Below, piece after piece: positions 1 through 13,500 of a stretch of DNA of 64,000 nt. Both the position numbers and the translations under genes were made by a program. The DNA lies in contig CM075104.1 in NCBI GenBank assembly GCA_037576195.1, positions 16,694,211 through 16,758,210 of the forward strand, in the 5' to 3' direction. Source of the DNA: Phytoseiulus persimilis (taxonomy: Eukaryota > Arthropoda > Arachnida > Mesostigmata > Phytoseiidae). How positions within the stretch are numbered: the stretch's first letter is position 1; the number at the start of each line of letters is the position of its first letter. The notes under the pieces were generated by a model. The model was not told where the DNA came from. It searched no databases and saw nothing but the letters and a program-made list of their open reading frames with translations.

Positions 1-1502
1 GAGGAGGAGCACTTTGCGAGGGAAATCACTTGTGAGGAATGAGAACGCCACCCTTTTAGCAGAAAACAAGAGCAGATTGCGCGAACGACCCATCCCGCCC
101 GACCGACCGCTGGCTCGACGAATCGACAGGGCCCGACTTCAAGTGGCCCCTTCCCCCAACAACGAAACGGCCGTTCGAATGGTTCCCATCAAAGGTTCCG
201 CAACGCACAGAAACAGAATGGAAATACGCACACCTCCAGTCCCAAATGACCGAAATTTCAAGTTTCCTTCCCCCTAATTCACCATGCCCGTTCTGCTCGT
301 TCTCTGATTGCCGTCGGCGTTGCATTGTCTGTCCGCTCCTGAACACGTCGACGACGATGGGCGCGTTTCCTCCAGAGGACATTAGAGCCCTTTGTTTCTA
401 ATCTCCGCAATCATCACGATTTCACCAGAATACAATCAAGAGCAACAGCACGGTTAACGTCAAGCGTCGGTGAAACTGGACGATAATGGCGGCTGGCGTT
501 GGTTCGGGCGGGTGCGCGGAGAGGAGACAAAGTGTGCTGAAAGGAGAACGGACACTGGCGCGAGCTGCTCTGGAGCTACAACCTTTGCTGTACGACTTTG
601 TCTGCACGTTTTCTGTGCCGAGGCGCGTAATTAGGTATATCGGCCGCCGGGAACGTCGAGAGCGAAGAAAAGCAAAACTCGCCAAACGTTCGCTTCCTGC
701 TCCACTAATGAGCAGGGAAGGAATAGCGGAAATTGTTCCAGACCAGCCGGAAGGACGGGCTCAAAAATTCCCTGTCAACAAATACGGAGAACGACAACAT
801 TCGTCTGACGAGTTTGCCATACAGCAGTCTCTCTCGTATTCGTGCTCGATCTATCCGCCGTTTCCCGTGTCTCCCCCCAGTCAGCATCTCGGCCTCCGGA
901 ATCCGCAGCCGATCGCGAAGATGTTGAATCTGCGCGATTGTTTGGCCATGGTCCCGATCTCACGAATCCATTGAGGAGGCTCATCAATGTGACTGCGATA
1001 AGGGCGGATGTTCGAATCGCGCCGTTCGGGAGTTTGCGTGACCGGCGACATCGCTGCTTAGCGACACGAGATAATGCTGATTGTTATGACGCTTATCCCG
1101 TCCGAGGAAGCTACGTAGATAACCGAGAGGTTGCAGCCGACCATTCTCGCGTCGCCGTCCTTGCTGCGGGAGGTTGTCGCCTCGTGTCAGATATAGCCAC
1201 AAATCGTGCTTGGGAACAAGAGGCGGAAAGGGTTCCACAGTATGGCAGCAACTGAGAGGGCTCAGACGCGAGTTCTGCTCGCAAACACCAGCTGTATCCC
1301 CGGAGAAAGCTGAGCAACCGGAGTTTTCGCATTTGGCCCCGTGGGGATTCGAGGAATGAAAACTCCTGAGCCATGAGAATGAAAGGTTTCGACCAAGGAC
1401 TCTTCATCCGTCTCCTCACGTTCATCATACCGGGAGGAAGTCTCGATGCGATAGAAGAACGACTCTGTTGACCGTCTCTGTTCTGTGTTTGCTCGTACTT
1501 AC
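1..1502. other. No recognisable exon; tolloid intron running off the left edge
   Basis: Both strands were read for the CUB domain that normally follows the astacin domain of tolloids (a Cys-Gly start, then the Ser-Pro and Tyr-Asp-Tyr motifs) and none was found. The splice donor at 1502 on the minus strand shows the gene continues to the left, so this stretch is most likely intron. The minus frame of the last visible exon stays open without a stop down to about 1111. No repeat or RNA gene is seen. Confidence 0.6.
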
Positions 1503-4500
1503 TCGGACAGTTGTAAAGTTTGTTGGTTTGGGCAATATCGCCGGCACTGAGCCGCACGCGTTGTCCGATCTCCGGCCGTTTCTTCGACGCGGGCCCCTGC
1601 GGTGAAAGTGTCCTGTTTAGATATCTTCCGCAGCTCGATGATGACCCTCTCATGGATTGGCGTTGACGGACTCCGCCGGTCGCTATTTGCTTTGCCGCAC
1701 GTTCAACGCGGCTCGCAACCACGATCATGTGCCGGAGGCGAACCGAGAACGGGGAAAACCTGAGCCCCCTCCGATTCGCCGCCGCTCGAGATTCACAGTT
1801 CGGTCCCGACCTACAAGTCGTGGACGCTATAATTTCTTCCCTACCTGTAGCGCTAGAAGGGCCGGTGAATCATCTCGTGGTAGAATGGTGTCTAGCTGCG
1901 TGCTCCTGAAGAGAGAAAGAGAATGCTCCGAAAACTGGTCTTGATGAATTCATCCCGTCCAAGCAGAATCATCGTGCGAAACTTCTTTCAGTGACACGCA
2001 TCGGGCGGACGGCTTACTTCGAAAACGTGTTCCTTGCGTAGTGCATAATGGAGTCGAAGTCGTATGGCATTCCCAGCGAACCAACCTCTTCCTCCGTAAG
2101 CTTGTTGAAGTTATACTCTTGACCTGAAATCGACATTGAAGCTCTCGATTTGGGTTTTGAATGTACAGCCGTCTCTCGCGTGGAAGGTCATCGGCGAAAA
2201 CCCGACGAGAGGAAGATCTTGCTTGAATTTGAATTTGAGAGAATCCCTCTCCAACAATTGTACTCTTCGCGAACCTACGAGCTGAAGGGGTACCAGATCT
2301 CTATAGAAGTAATTTCTCTGAAAGGGGTTCGCCGTCCTTCTCGCCGGAAGAGCATTTTTGTCCTGTGCTGGGTCGTCGGACGGGAGCATTGAGCGTATTC
2401 GAACGTCCCATCAGCTAAATTGGCTCCGAGGCTTTTGCTCGACTGGTTCATATAGTGGAATTGTGTGTGTGTAAGTGTGTGTTCTGCTTAGCTGCTCCCG
2501 CCGCAGCGAGCGGGCGGGTGGCGATAGGAGCTCCGCCACCACCTTTGCAGCTGAGAGCACCTCGGTTTACTCTCATCAAGGCCTAAAGGTAATGCCTTCC
2601 TGCAGCTCTCTCATAACTCATTGCATATTAAGACATTGCAAGATAAATGAAAGCCTCTTTTATTCATCGTCGCCAAGCCGCCATCGGATACGGAAGGCGC
2701 TTGAGGAGGACTACACAACACCCTTCTCGCACGTCGTCTCCTGGCGCATTTCCTCGACTGCACGCGGCAAGATTCCCGGTCCTTGATGCCTCTCAAGCTC
2801 GCTGGCAGTCGGCCCCGCTGCTTCGCAGCACTCATGCATGAGGAACGAAGCGTCACACGAACACACTTTGTACTCCAACTTATCGCCGCCAGGATGCGGT
2901 ACAACAGGCAACAAGTTGGAGATAAAGACAGTGGGATCCGGATGAGTAAACGGTTTCCTCGCGATTCGCTCCTGATCACTCATGCAGAAATTGCCAAACT
3001 TGAGGAATGGCAGACTGCTGTATTGATCGTCAAACGCTCGTTAGTCCTGAATAAATTGCTGCGAACTCTGCGGAATTGTTTACTGAAGGTGCTCCTGTTC
3101 CTGGACGCATTTCTTGTACTTTCGCCGCCGGGTGTTCGGTTGTTTTTGGGAGACTAAATAGCTGAACTGTTGGCAACCTCCTCCAAGCGGCCTTTGAATA
3201 ATTTATCCAAGGCTGCCTGGGAAGAAGCAACATGGGGGTGTCTGCGGATGTTTGGTTAAATGTTAACGGAACAGGAGAACCGGAGCTGTATTCTTCTCAT
3301 TTTTTTGTGTGTCGCGATGAAGCTCAAGTATAGCTCCAGCGAACCAAGTCGTCGCTTGTGAGCTTGAAGGATGGTTGGACACAGCCAACCCTCAGCGAGC
3401 CCACCACCCGGTCGACAGACAAAAGCCTTTCTGGGTACGAGCGAAGCTTGCAGCAAACTTCCCCAGCGAATCCAGGGCGAAGACGCTCTGCCCAATAGGG
3501 GAAAGAGCGCCGAGGTACAAAAGTTGACCGGCTGCCATTTGTCATAGACGACTCGAGCTTCTTATGTTACAGACTGGTTGCTCCTCGTTACGTTCAACGA
3601 GCTTCACGCTCCATCTCATCCGCCTGATTAAGAGACGACGCCTCGACGGGGAAGTTGCGTTCACTGGAGAAGTTTTTTTTTGAAGGAGCTCTTCCATCAG
3701 TTCTCAATATATAGTTTCCCGGAGCTTTTCGAGTTGCCCCAAGAGCCGGACGACCCAACTCCCTGCCGGAACAGCCGTCGCACACGGTTCCCTTCGTACT
3801 AATACCTACAAGTTGCACCTTGCTTTTTACTGACCTTGCATTATATTTCTATCGATGATATGCACGTGATTGTCGCGGTCTGGTCTAGTGTGCTCGTGCC
3901 AGAACCCCACGACGTGTCCGAGCTCATGGACAACTATTCCGAACTTATCGCAGTTTTTGCCTGTCGGGAGCATCGTTGATCGAAAACAAACTCTTTGACC
4001 CGGGGCAGCGCCTAACCTGAGAACTGCATTCCACTGCGTGGGAAAGTTCCGCGTGATGGGGATTCGGATTGGAAATCATCGGAATGTTGCTCACCGATAG
4101 AAATCGCTTGGCCGCCGTTGCCTCTCTTGCCAACGAAAGAACAGCATCCACAAGGCCTTTCCGTGAAGGTAATGTAGTGCTGATGACGTGGCTCGCGTTC
4201 CACGAACTTCACACAAGTGTAGTTTTCCCAGTGGAGCATGGCTTGGCGGAACAGCGCCCGATGAACTCCTGCAATGGTAAGTTTGTTCATTTGTTCACCT
4301 GCAAGATCTAGAGGCCCGAGCTCCACGAGAATAACCGGATGGATTCCCTCGAACAGCTTGTTTGCTTGCTCTTGTCGCAGCTTCAGTCCATGAGGCTGAG
4401 ATTTCCTCGAGTGACGATCAGTGCTACACGCGAGCTGACGGATCCCGTACAAGGCAATCGACGAGGAACGATAGCGAAATAGACTAACAGATCCGCGGAC

Positions 4501-7500
4501 AGACATCGGGTGCAGATGGGGCTGGGGAGCCGAGCTGCAGGAAAGCTATCCCAACGGTTGCCGTTACGCTAATTGGATCCGGACAAGTGCTGTAGGCGCG
4601 GAGTAACAGATTGATGACTTTTCTCATGACGCTGAGCCTAATTATCGAGACGGATTCGGACATTTGCTAACGCTACTGCGACGACTTTTGTACGGAGACA
4701 TTAACTCAGTCAGTCAGGCAGCGATTCCTCCGTTCCCGAGTCAGTATCTCATCCAGTCCATCCAGTCATTCACTCCATTCGAGAAGCAGTACGGGAGAGC
4801 ATGGTGAACCGAACCGCGTTCGCGGGACTCGTGTGTCAAGAACGTCCGGGTCGAGGCTACGCGGAAGGAAGGGTTTACTTACCCGAGAAGTTAGCGTCAA
4901 TCTCGTACGGAATTATCGCGAAGTCCCACAAGCGATCCGCCCGCGCTGTGGCCGCCCTATGCGACCGCTTCCGCTCCAGACGTTTGTGGTGGAAATTCCG
5001 TGTTCTGGAAGATAGATAAAGCTCTGTGCCCATGAAAGTCATTGAGGTCTCGATGGCCGGCTCATGGGCGGAGGTTTCCAACCAGTGCAGGTCTGAGGCT
5101 TCAAAGAACTGTATTGCTTCGTTTGGGCGATAACATCCGAATGCGGCGAGAAAGCCGATTTCTCCGAAGAAAAACGGAAGGACTGACTTGTAGGGCATGA
5201 AAAGGTCGCCGCAAGAGGACGATGAAATCCCCGTCAAGAGAAGTCTTATGGTATCGAATTCCCTACCGACGAAAGGATATAAAGGAGAAGCTCTGAAGAC
5301 AAAAATCTTCGAAAGATTGAACCGCCGGCGAATTCGCGCAATTTCTAGGTTTCAACAACAGGAAGCCCATGATGATACAATTCTAACTTCTCATCCACGA
5401 CTGCTCACGTTGCCGCAATGCTTATCGGTCTTCGATTTCCTTCAGGAATGAAAATAGGTATTTATTCATCCCACTCATCTGTGATGTCTAAGAATCAATA
5501 TGCGCCTCTCCAAAGAGCGGTCATACCCTGAATCTGGTAACAGTTTCTCAGGGAGTGGACAGTGTTCTGAACTATATCGACTTATAATGGATACATAAGT
5601 AGTGGTGTGCCCCGGGGGGGGGGGGGGGGGGGGGGTCAGGGGGCCATACCCCCAAGAACTCTGAGATCATACTGGGATGCGTCGGTTACATCCTACTTCC
5701 ATGTATGAAAGTGTCCCGCAAAGATTCAGCCCGATCAGAGACATCCTAATAGGTTGACTGCGTCATGAGAAGCTCGCGACGATGATTGTAATCATCTTCG
5801 TCATCACCTCCCCCCCCCCGCCCTTATGCCGCGCGAAAGAACTGGATACGCCCCTGTCCATAAGGCAGGCACTATTGCAAGAAAGGGCATCAAGTTGTAC
5901 TCATTCCTGTTCTCCTTCCCGCCTCATCCGCCAATCCGGATCGATTGAGTGATGATTCCTTAAGGATGTGACCATTGGAACCGCTCTGGAAATTGAATGA
6001 TTTCGTGTGCCGGGCACGCATCGCCGGTCTCTCTTGCAGTCCCGAGGCGAAGGCCTCTATCGCGCGCATGGATGATACATTGAATTTCGCTGGTCTCGAC
6101 CCAGTGAATCAGGAGATCCAGTTCGACGTGATTTCAATCCATCTCTGCTGGAAATTTTGTCAGAGATTCTGCTCCGTCTTCCCGAAAGTCCTCGAAAGCC
6201 TCATCCGGTTTCGAGACTGTTCCCATCGCCGTGTTCCCGGGTTCGAGTCCTGTACATTCTCCTTCGCCAGCTAGCGGGCAGACGTGCGTGCAAACGGGCG
6301 AGCGGGTGTATATTTTTTCCTCACGCCGGCGTGCTTTCCAGACCGAGTCAATCAGTCAGAATGTGTCGGACTGAAAAAAGAATTCGCCTCGGAGCGGAAG
6401 AATCCTCTTTCATTTCGTAGCCGAGCTCCAGCGTTTCAACCCCAGACACGAACGGAGCAAGGAAAACAGCGAGAACCAACAATGCCTGAGAAGTCTGAGC
6501 GCGCCAGCAATGAGGGTATGCAGTGGACCGTCTCTTCGTTTCCCCGTTCGGCACCGGCCGCGACCGAATGAGCGTTCTCGGTTATTTGAATTTTCTCTTT
6601 GGACTCTTTGCCAGAGCTGTTGTTGTCGAGTTGGGTTTTCTTCGCGAGCTCTTCTCGCCACCAAGTGCGCAGATGCTGTGGGCGTTAGTAAAGTGGAGTG
6701 ACGGTCCGAGTTTCGACTCGCTCCCGACGTGCAGCCGCCGAGTTCTCGGGAGGGTGAGCTCGGGAGTTTATCTGAGATTTGCATAATAATCATAATAATA
6801 GAATAACACGAGCACTAGGAAAGGCCGACCATTCATCCATGCGTTCCCACATCCGCTGAGAAACCCAAAAGCAAGAACACCTGGGGCCGCTTCGGGCAGC
6901 CAGTTACGTCGGTCCGATGGAGTACCCTTGAGCGGACCGGCCACCCCTTTATCTCGATTCGAGACGTTCGGAGCAACAGGGCGACGTCAGGCTGAGGTGG
7001 CATTCTCGCGGCGCCTCAACTAATAATTTTTTGATCGACGTTAAAGAATTATTATCAATCGGATACTGATTTGGTACTGGGAGCTTATAAATTGCCAGCT
7101 GCGACAATTTATGGGCTAACAGATCGCTGAGTTTGTCGCCGACATTATCGACATCGTCAACCATGGTCCAGATCGGCTGCAAGATGTATGGAGCCCGAGT
7201 GGCTATCAAACTTTTATATGAAGCCGCTCATCCATTTTTTAGAACGAAGATCCCTTCAGCCTCGATGGATGGAAGGCTGAGCATCTACTTGGAGGAGAAA
7301 CTTCTTCCCCCGCCGGCTCACTTGTACGAAAGAACCGACGCGCTCTGGGCGACAACAAGTTGAAAGCTTCCATGTGTTCTGCGGCCGTGTGAGCGAGTAT
7401 GTTATCATCTGTTGTGCTGGTTGCGCTTTCAGCGCAAAGTGCTGCGCCCGGTTCATATTTATTCCTCTCACTCAGCTCCCTTCTTGCGTCGGACGCTTTG

Positions 7501-10500
7501 TTACTTCGGCGGATACCGCGTGCAGAACATTGGTGCCGGAGACCCACCGACGCAAGGTCTGTCTGTTCGTCGGACAAACGTGCGATCGGTCAGAGGGGCA
7601 CACGAACGGCTGGACGCACCGACTGCCAGACCGACAGTTCGCCGGCAGGGATTCGGGGAAGTGCTCCGCAATAAAAGCCCTCAGGGAAGGAGAGATAGTA
7701 AAGCAGATTTAAATAATCGCATAGCAGAAGGAGGAGAAGAAGCCATTGCAAAAAAAAAGAAAAGGAAGGAAATATGAACACGCAATGCAAACTGCGACGC
7801 CTCTGGTGGAGAGAGAGCTCATTGAAAGGGAAAGGAGGAAGCACCGCTCCCTCAAGGGAGTAAATTGTGCCGAGCGACATTGCTTCTATTGTCAAGGATT
7901 GCGTCACTCGCGGAAAGGTGCGGAACGCGATGGATATAAATACAAAAACAGGGTTTTCGCCCTACCAGGTGTTCGGAAAACTCAGCCCACGAAGAGAAGC
8001 CGCAATTATGTTCCATATCATGACGATCTCGCGAGCGATCCCCAGTGAAGTTCCCTTGTACTCTGGATTCAAATTACGCTGCCAGAGTTCAGCGCCCGGT
8101 CCCCCGCATCAGCATTCCGCAACGATCGGGGAAACTGACTGGTTCTGTAGCATGCGTCTCTAGGAACTCGATGCTTCTGGGAATTTGTGCTCAAATCAAA
8201 ACCTGGGTTCAGGTTTCAACTTTCAGTGGAGCAAACGAAGCGCTCAGGAGCCGCAACCGCCAGGTTCTTGGGCTCCTCGACTCCCTCTCGCTGGCTGGAG
8301 CTGCTGTTTATTGCTGGTCTGACGCACCAGAAGCATGGAGGAGACGTACAAGCCGCGTCATCACTGAACGATCAAAAAACGATGGCTCGCATAATTTTCA
8401 GATGTCGGCGTCATCACTCCCGTCGACCTTCACCCATCCGTCCCTCAACAACGCTGCTCTGCTTTCGCTGTTCGTGCGAGAGGAAACCTTCATGATGATG
8501 AAGGGGACGCTCACGTATGGCGTTCCCATAAAGCACGACGGTGGGTGATAGAGCAGCACAACCACAGCGATGGTGAGAACAGCAAACACCGGCTGGGTAG
8601 TGCCTTATAAATATTTTAATTAACGTTGTCTTCCTATCGTTCACTTTTCTAATCACGAGAGCATCGTTTATTCGAAATTTGTCTCAGCAGAAATCAACAC
8701 CGACACCGTCCAAAAATTGCTGGCGACGCTTCTCCCAAAGTCGTTACAGTTCCGTCTTAAGATGGCAGGTGCTGTTGTGGCTTGATGGCGACAGTCTCTG
8801 CATGCAACCTCTGCACGGGTTCGGGACCCAATGACTTTCTCAATTATGCCCGTGAGGATTCTGTTGTTTTGAGCGGCCACTTGGTGATATCCGCAGAATA
8901 GTATCGGAGACCGTCGAGGACGGCTAATTTCACGGCTTTCCCATGCTTGGGAACGTCGAGCGTCGCTTACCTCCGACTTCTTCTGTTTTCTCGATTCGTG
9001 GTCGGGTGACGATCGCTGCTTCTGATCGACGAATGATCATCTAGCGGTTTCTTAGAGGGCCAACGTGGAGGCCATCCTACGATGTCGGAATCTGGCAAAC
9101 CTGAAAGAAACGAAGACTCTAATAGGAAAGTCTCTGAATTTGGACGTGTCTCATCCACACGTGCCCGAATTCAGTTGGTAAGACTCGATCTTATGCTGGA
9201 CGAATGGATGGAACGTCGTGCATAAGCGGATCCAGAATTCATTCTGGGAGTTCATTATCTCCTTTCCTCTCGGGAGCCTTCGGAACATTTTGAGGAAACC
9301 GTTGTCCGGCCGGGCACCTCAAGTTCGATAGTCCAAAGCAAGGATTCTGGACGGTAAGTCGCCCAAGGTACGCGACTGATAGCGTGAACCGGTTCCAGCT
9401 GATCTCGAATCTGAGAAGTTTCTCTCGTGGGGAATGACCGCTGGTCATATACTCTGAGCCCCGTCTCCAAGACATCGGCGGTCAGTCTGTGGTTTCAAAT
9501 AACTCGACAACGGAACCGTCTCTGCCCGTCGTATTGGTTCTCTGACATCCACTCGAGCTCGGGTCTGGCAGGATGTGACGGAAAGTCCAACGCCGTGATG
9601 AGCAACGTCGTCGCCGTTGCTTCGGCCGTCGTCGACTCCCCGGTGAAGAATTGTGGCCTGTTGCCCTGTTTTCTCTGCCAAAAAGGAGTGGGGAACGGAA
9701 AGAGTTCTCATTCAAATGATTCCCACTTCCGTAGTCGACTCCTTCCGCCGATAGCCGCCGGTGGCATTCCCTCGACACACGGCGTAAAGCCATTCTCCTG
9801 AATCCCTGCTTTTCAATCCCATCCCAGACTCTCACTGAAAAAGTAGAGAGCCAATCCAAAGCCATCCCAGTTTACTCATCCGTTTTCCATCTGTTCTGGT
9901 GGCGTCTAAACGAGTCGAGGCATCTCGACGAATATTGAGTTCCCATTTTCTGGGGAACTTGACCAGGATCTCCGCAAGCAAGAGTTCTTCGTGAGTTAAG
10001 ATCTGAGTCGAACCTGCTGGACCTCTGCGAGAAAATTTGCTAAGAGTACGTTTCAGGTGCCATTCGGTTTCTTGTGCCTGACCGACTGCGTGAGGTGAGT
10101 TCAGAGAATCGAGCTCTACACCAAGCGTCCCAACCGAAAGATATTCCATTCCCCGTGAGAAAAGCATATTTGAAACTAGTATCCCGATCAGCGCTGAACT
10201 CGACCCTTCTCCAAAATCGAGGAGCAAGCTCAGCAAAGCAGCATTTTCGGCCCTGAGGAGAGTAGACGCTGCTCTCTACATCTGCTACTCGATTTCTATA
10301 TCCGGCACCCATGTGTCCCGTTTTGGTTTCACATGTACAGACATCTGGAGGCGCCGTTTCCGGAACGCATACGTGTGATACAACGTATGCTCATCTTTCT
10401 AGGATTCTAGCATTTGAAGATCCCAGCCGAATGCCAGGATTTGACCAACGACATCACGAAGGCGTCACGATAGCGAGACAGGGATCGCTCTGACGCAAGA

Positions 10501-13500
10501 ACTTCTGTCTCTATCTGAGGATCATGCTCAATGGAAATTGTCACGGGTGGTATGGTACAAGAGGGAAGATGGGAAATGACCATAGAAATACCTCAAGTGT
10601 ACCGTTTTTCACGCGACGGTTGACTACGTACTCTCACCCGTGACGGTTTCCACACACTACCTCTCTATTATCTGAGACCTTTTCGGCGCCCCGTTTTCTC
10701 CGCAAGCCACGTGTTTCTACGTGTCACGTTTCACCACGTGTTATGCTTATTTTGCCGTTTTCCCCATCTGTCACCGCACTCCAGCACACCGGCTCTGGTT
10801 GACTTGGAAGAATGGCTCGAGACTCCGCGATCTGGATATCAAAAATAGGCTTGATCATAATCATGATCATGATTACGCTGAATTCTGCTGGCCATGACAG
10901 CACTATCCCAACGCGATTCGGCGAAATTGCGGCGTCCGTTGGTCCAAATCCTCTTCATCGGCGTCGAGCCAGGCCTCAATGGCTAATACTGTTAGCCTTA
11001 TTTGATTTGAGGCACCCGTATTGTTTCCCACTCCCTCAATGCTCGCCTTCTCACTCGCCTACCCCTATTCGAAACGCATCTCTTTAGCTCAAATGTTTGC
11101 CGCCGCCTCTTCGTACGAGATTACAACCGAGGCGACACCAACAGCCACTGCTTCGCCGACGACGATTATTCAAAAATGACTATTCACGCAGCTGTCGGAC
11201 GCTTTGTCGAGATACCAGCGGAAGCTTTTCGTGGAATTCAATACCGTTCAATACGGATGCGACGGAGCGTCAGCTGGGAAATTCCTCGCTGTCTTTTGTT
11301 GAACCATCAGAATTTGGTAGTTCCGAGTTCGAGCCAAGTTCAGAGCGATAGAATTATTCGATTGGTTCGAACTTCATGAATAGCTCATTGTCAGCATTAC
11401 CTGCTTTCTCCTTCTTTTCACGCACCTTGCCTACTCCCACGAGTTCTCGCTCTAGAACGGAAACGAGATAACAAAGTGGAATCTACAAGGATTCCACCCC
11501 AATGCCTCCGAGCTCTTGAGGTTTTCTTCTTCAGAACGCCTCAATAAGCGATTAGTGGAATGGATGAGTTCTCGTCTCCATTTTAATCCGGTTTCCCGAG
11601 TGTGCTCGCTTTGTTTGGATGCAGCTCTGTGGGGCCGAACGAGCACGATCCCTGTTGCAACGAGATGCTTTGCCAAAAGAACCCTCTCTGTCAATGTTCG
11701 AAAGATGAAGAGGTCAGATTTCGAGCAACTGCGCTCCACGTTCCGCTGACCTGCTTGAGAAGCGGAAAGAAGCGCCACCGAATGGCTGGGAAATATTGTT
11801 TTCCTGAACTTGAACTTCCCCCAGGGATGTCAGTCCTGGTTGAGGATCTTTCTCGGCGGAAGGAGCTCTGCTAGGACGGATTGTGTTCTGAGGCCCGGAG
11901 AGATTCGCTAGAATAGGATCAGGGACATCAATTGTCATCGTCGGTGCACTCCAATCAGCTGCACCCTGAGGTTCCGGTGACAATCAATGCCTCTCTCCGC
12001 GGAGAGAACAGGGAAGATTGAGTCTATGTCTCACTAACTAGAATTTCTCGCAACGTGCAGCTCGGAGCTCTGTGGTACCCCGATGTTGTTTTCAACAACC
12101 TTGCCTTCAGGATATGCAGAGCGGCTACAGAATGCACGGAAGGAGAAAATAGGCGCATTTGGTCGGTATTGCTTGCGTTCGCCTCAGCGTGAAATCGGTA
12201 TGGAGCATCATGAATTGCTATTGTAGATGACTTTTCCCATGGAAGTTCGTCGAACTTTGATTGAGACGGCCTAACGAGAACAATCGCCCTGGGCCCTGAT
12301 CGTTCTGGATGAACAATATTGAGTTCATAGCAACATCGATGTGCGGAACCAACTCCGGATCTGAACTCCGAGTTCGGTTTCATTCCTCTCGATGAGTTGG
12401 AAGTTGGGCAAAAGCTCCATTATCGCTGAAATCGTTCATTTAGATCCATGTCCCGCTCTGATCTTGGTTCTCCCGCTCTCCTTGAGCCCGATTTCTTAAA
12501 TACGAACGTGATAATCGATAGCAGTAGCGAGAGTTCCGCTAAACGTCCTTGGATCCAACTGTAGCCTCCTTCCACGGCCCCTGAAACGGCTCGACCGAGC
12601 GGCTCCTATTGTTGTGTACTTCAGCTCTTTCTTATTGGCTTGAGAGAGAAACGTTTTTCTCCTCTCTCTCTTCGCTCTCTTCTTACTCTCCGTCTTCGCG
12701 TAGCCGCCCTACTCTTCGACCGTGGCAACGGCCGCCGTCGTCGTCGTCTGCTTTAGAAGAATCCTGAGTGACATCCGTCTTCACGGAACGAGGATTAGAT
12801 TGGAGAGAAACCAGGATGGGTACTTTTCTCTCTCAGATAACGAATTCAAACAAGGAAAAGAGGCCAAAAACGAACCTACCGACCGACCGACCAACCAAGG
12901 AATGAACGGCGGCCGAAGAGTTGAGAAGAACAAAGCAGGAGAACGAATGAAGACAATAGTGTTGTTCTCTTTCCCTCCTCCTGCCTTCTCCTCCAAAAGC
13001 TCGTAACTCCCCTCGTCGACCTTCCCGTGCTCCTCCTATTTCTCTTGTCTCCCTCATCGTCTTCCTCCTACTTTTTTCCCCGGTAAAAACTCCGGGCCAT
13101 CATCAAGCCGGAAGTTTTAACCTCACCTCGTGCGGATATGCAGATTCTCTCCGAATAATTTCACCGTTCGAACTACTTGCCATCCCCTCGCTTTCAGAGG
13201 CGCGGCCGGATACGCGACTCGAGAACAAGTGACACAATCTAGGACTGTTCAGCTGAATTTGCTTCGGAAGCTCGCCTTCGGTGAGTATTTTAGAGCAGCG
13301 CGTCTTTGTCAGAAATTCGTGAAGGATTTGCGGGTTGTCTCAGAACATCGTCGGAGCGCGCGGACATTTCCCAGATACGATGGTTTTTCTTGCAAGTGAG
13401 TATCATCCATATAGCAGTCCAACTGAATTATCCATTATTCTGGGTCGTGTGTGGATGCGCATCCCTCCCTATGGCTCCTCCATCTCTTCGTCATAGTCAT

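Noticed and set aside
56-382. RCGTFDGN on the minus strand as a possible CUB-domain start for the tolloid gene
   Set aside because: No following CUB motifs or splice sites, and the spacing of cysteines does not fit.
2018-2123. Apparent truncation of the astacin domain: the frame reads into TAA right after NTFSK
   Set aside because: GTAAGC at that point is a splice donor, and the 61-nt exon at 1845-1905 restores the frame and supplies LDTILP.
6236-6252. GGGTTCGAGTCCTG as a tRNA T-arm
   Set aside because: No stem of five pairs and no upstream cloverleaf; B-box-like words are expected about this often.
8045-8548. 167-codon plus-strand ORF in tolloid intron 1
   Set aside because: Length is within chance expectation, composition looks noncoding and no domain is seen.
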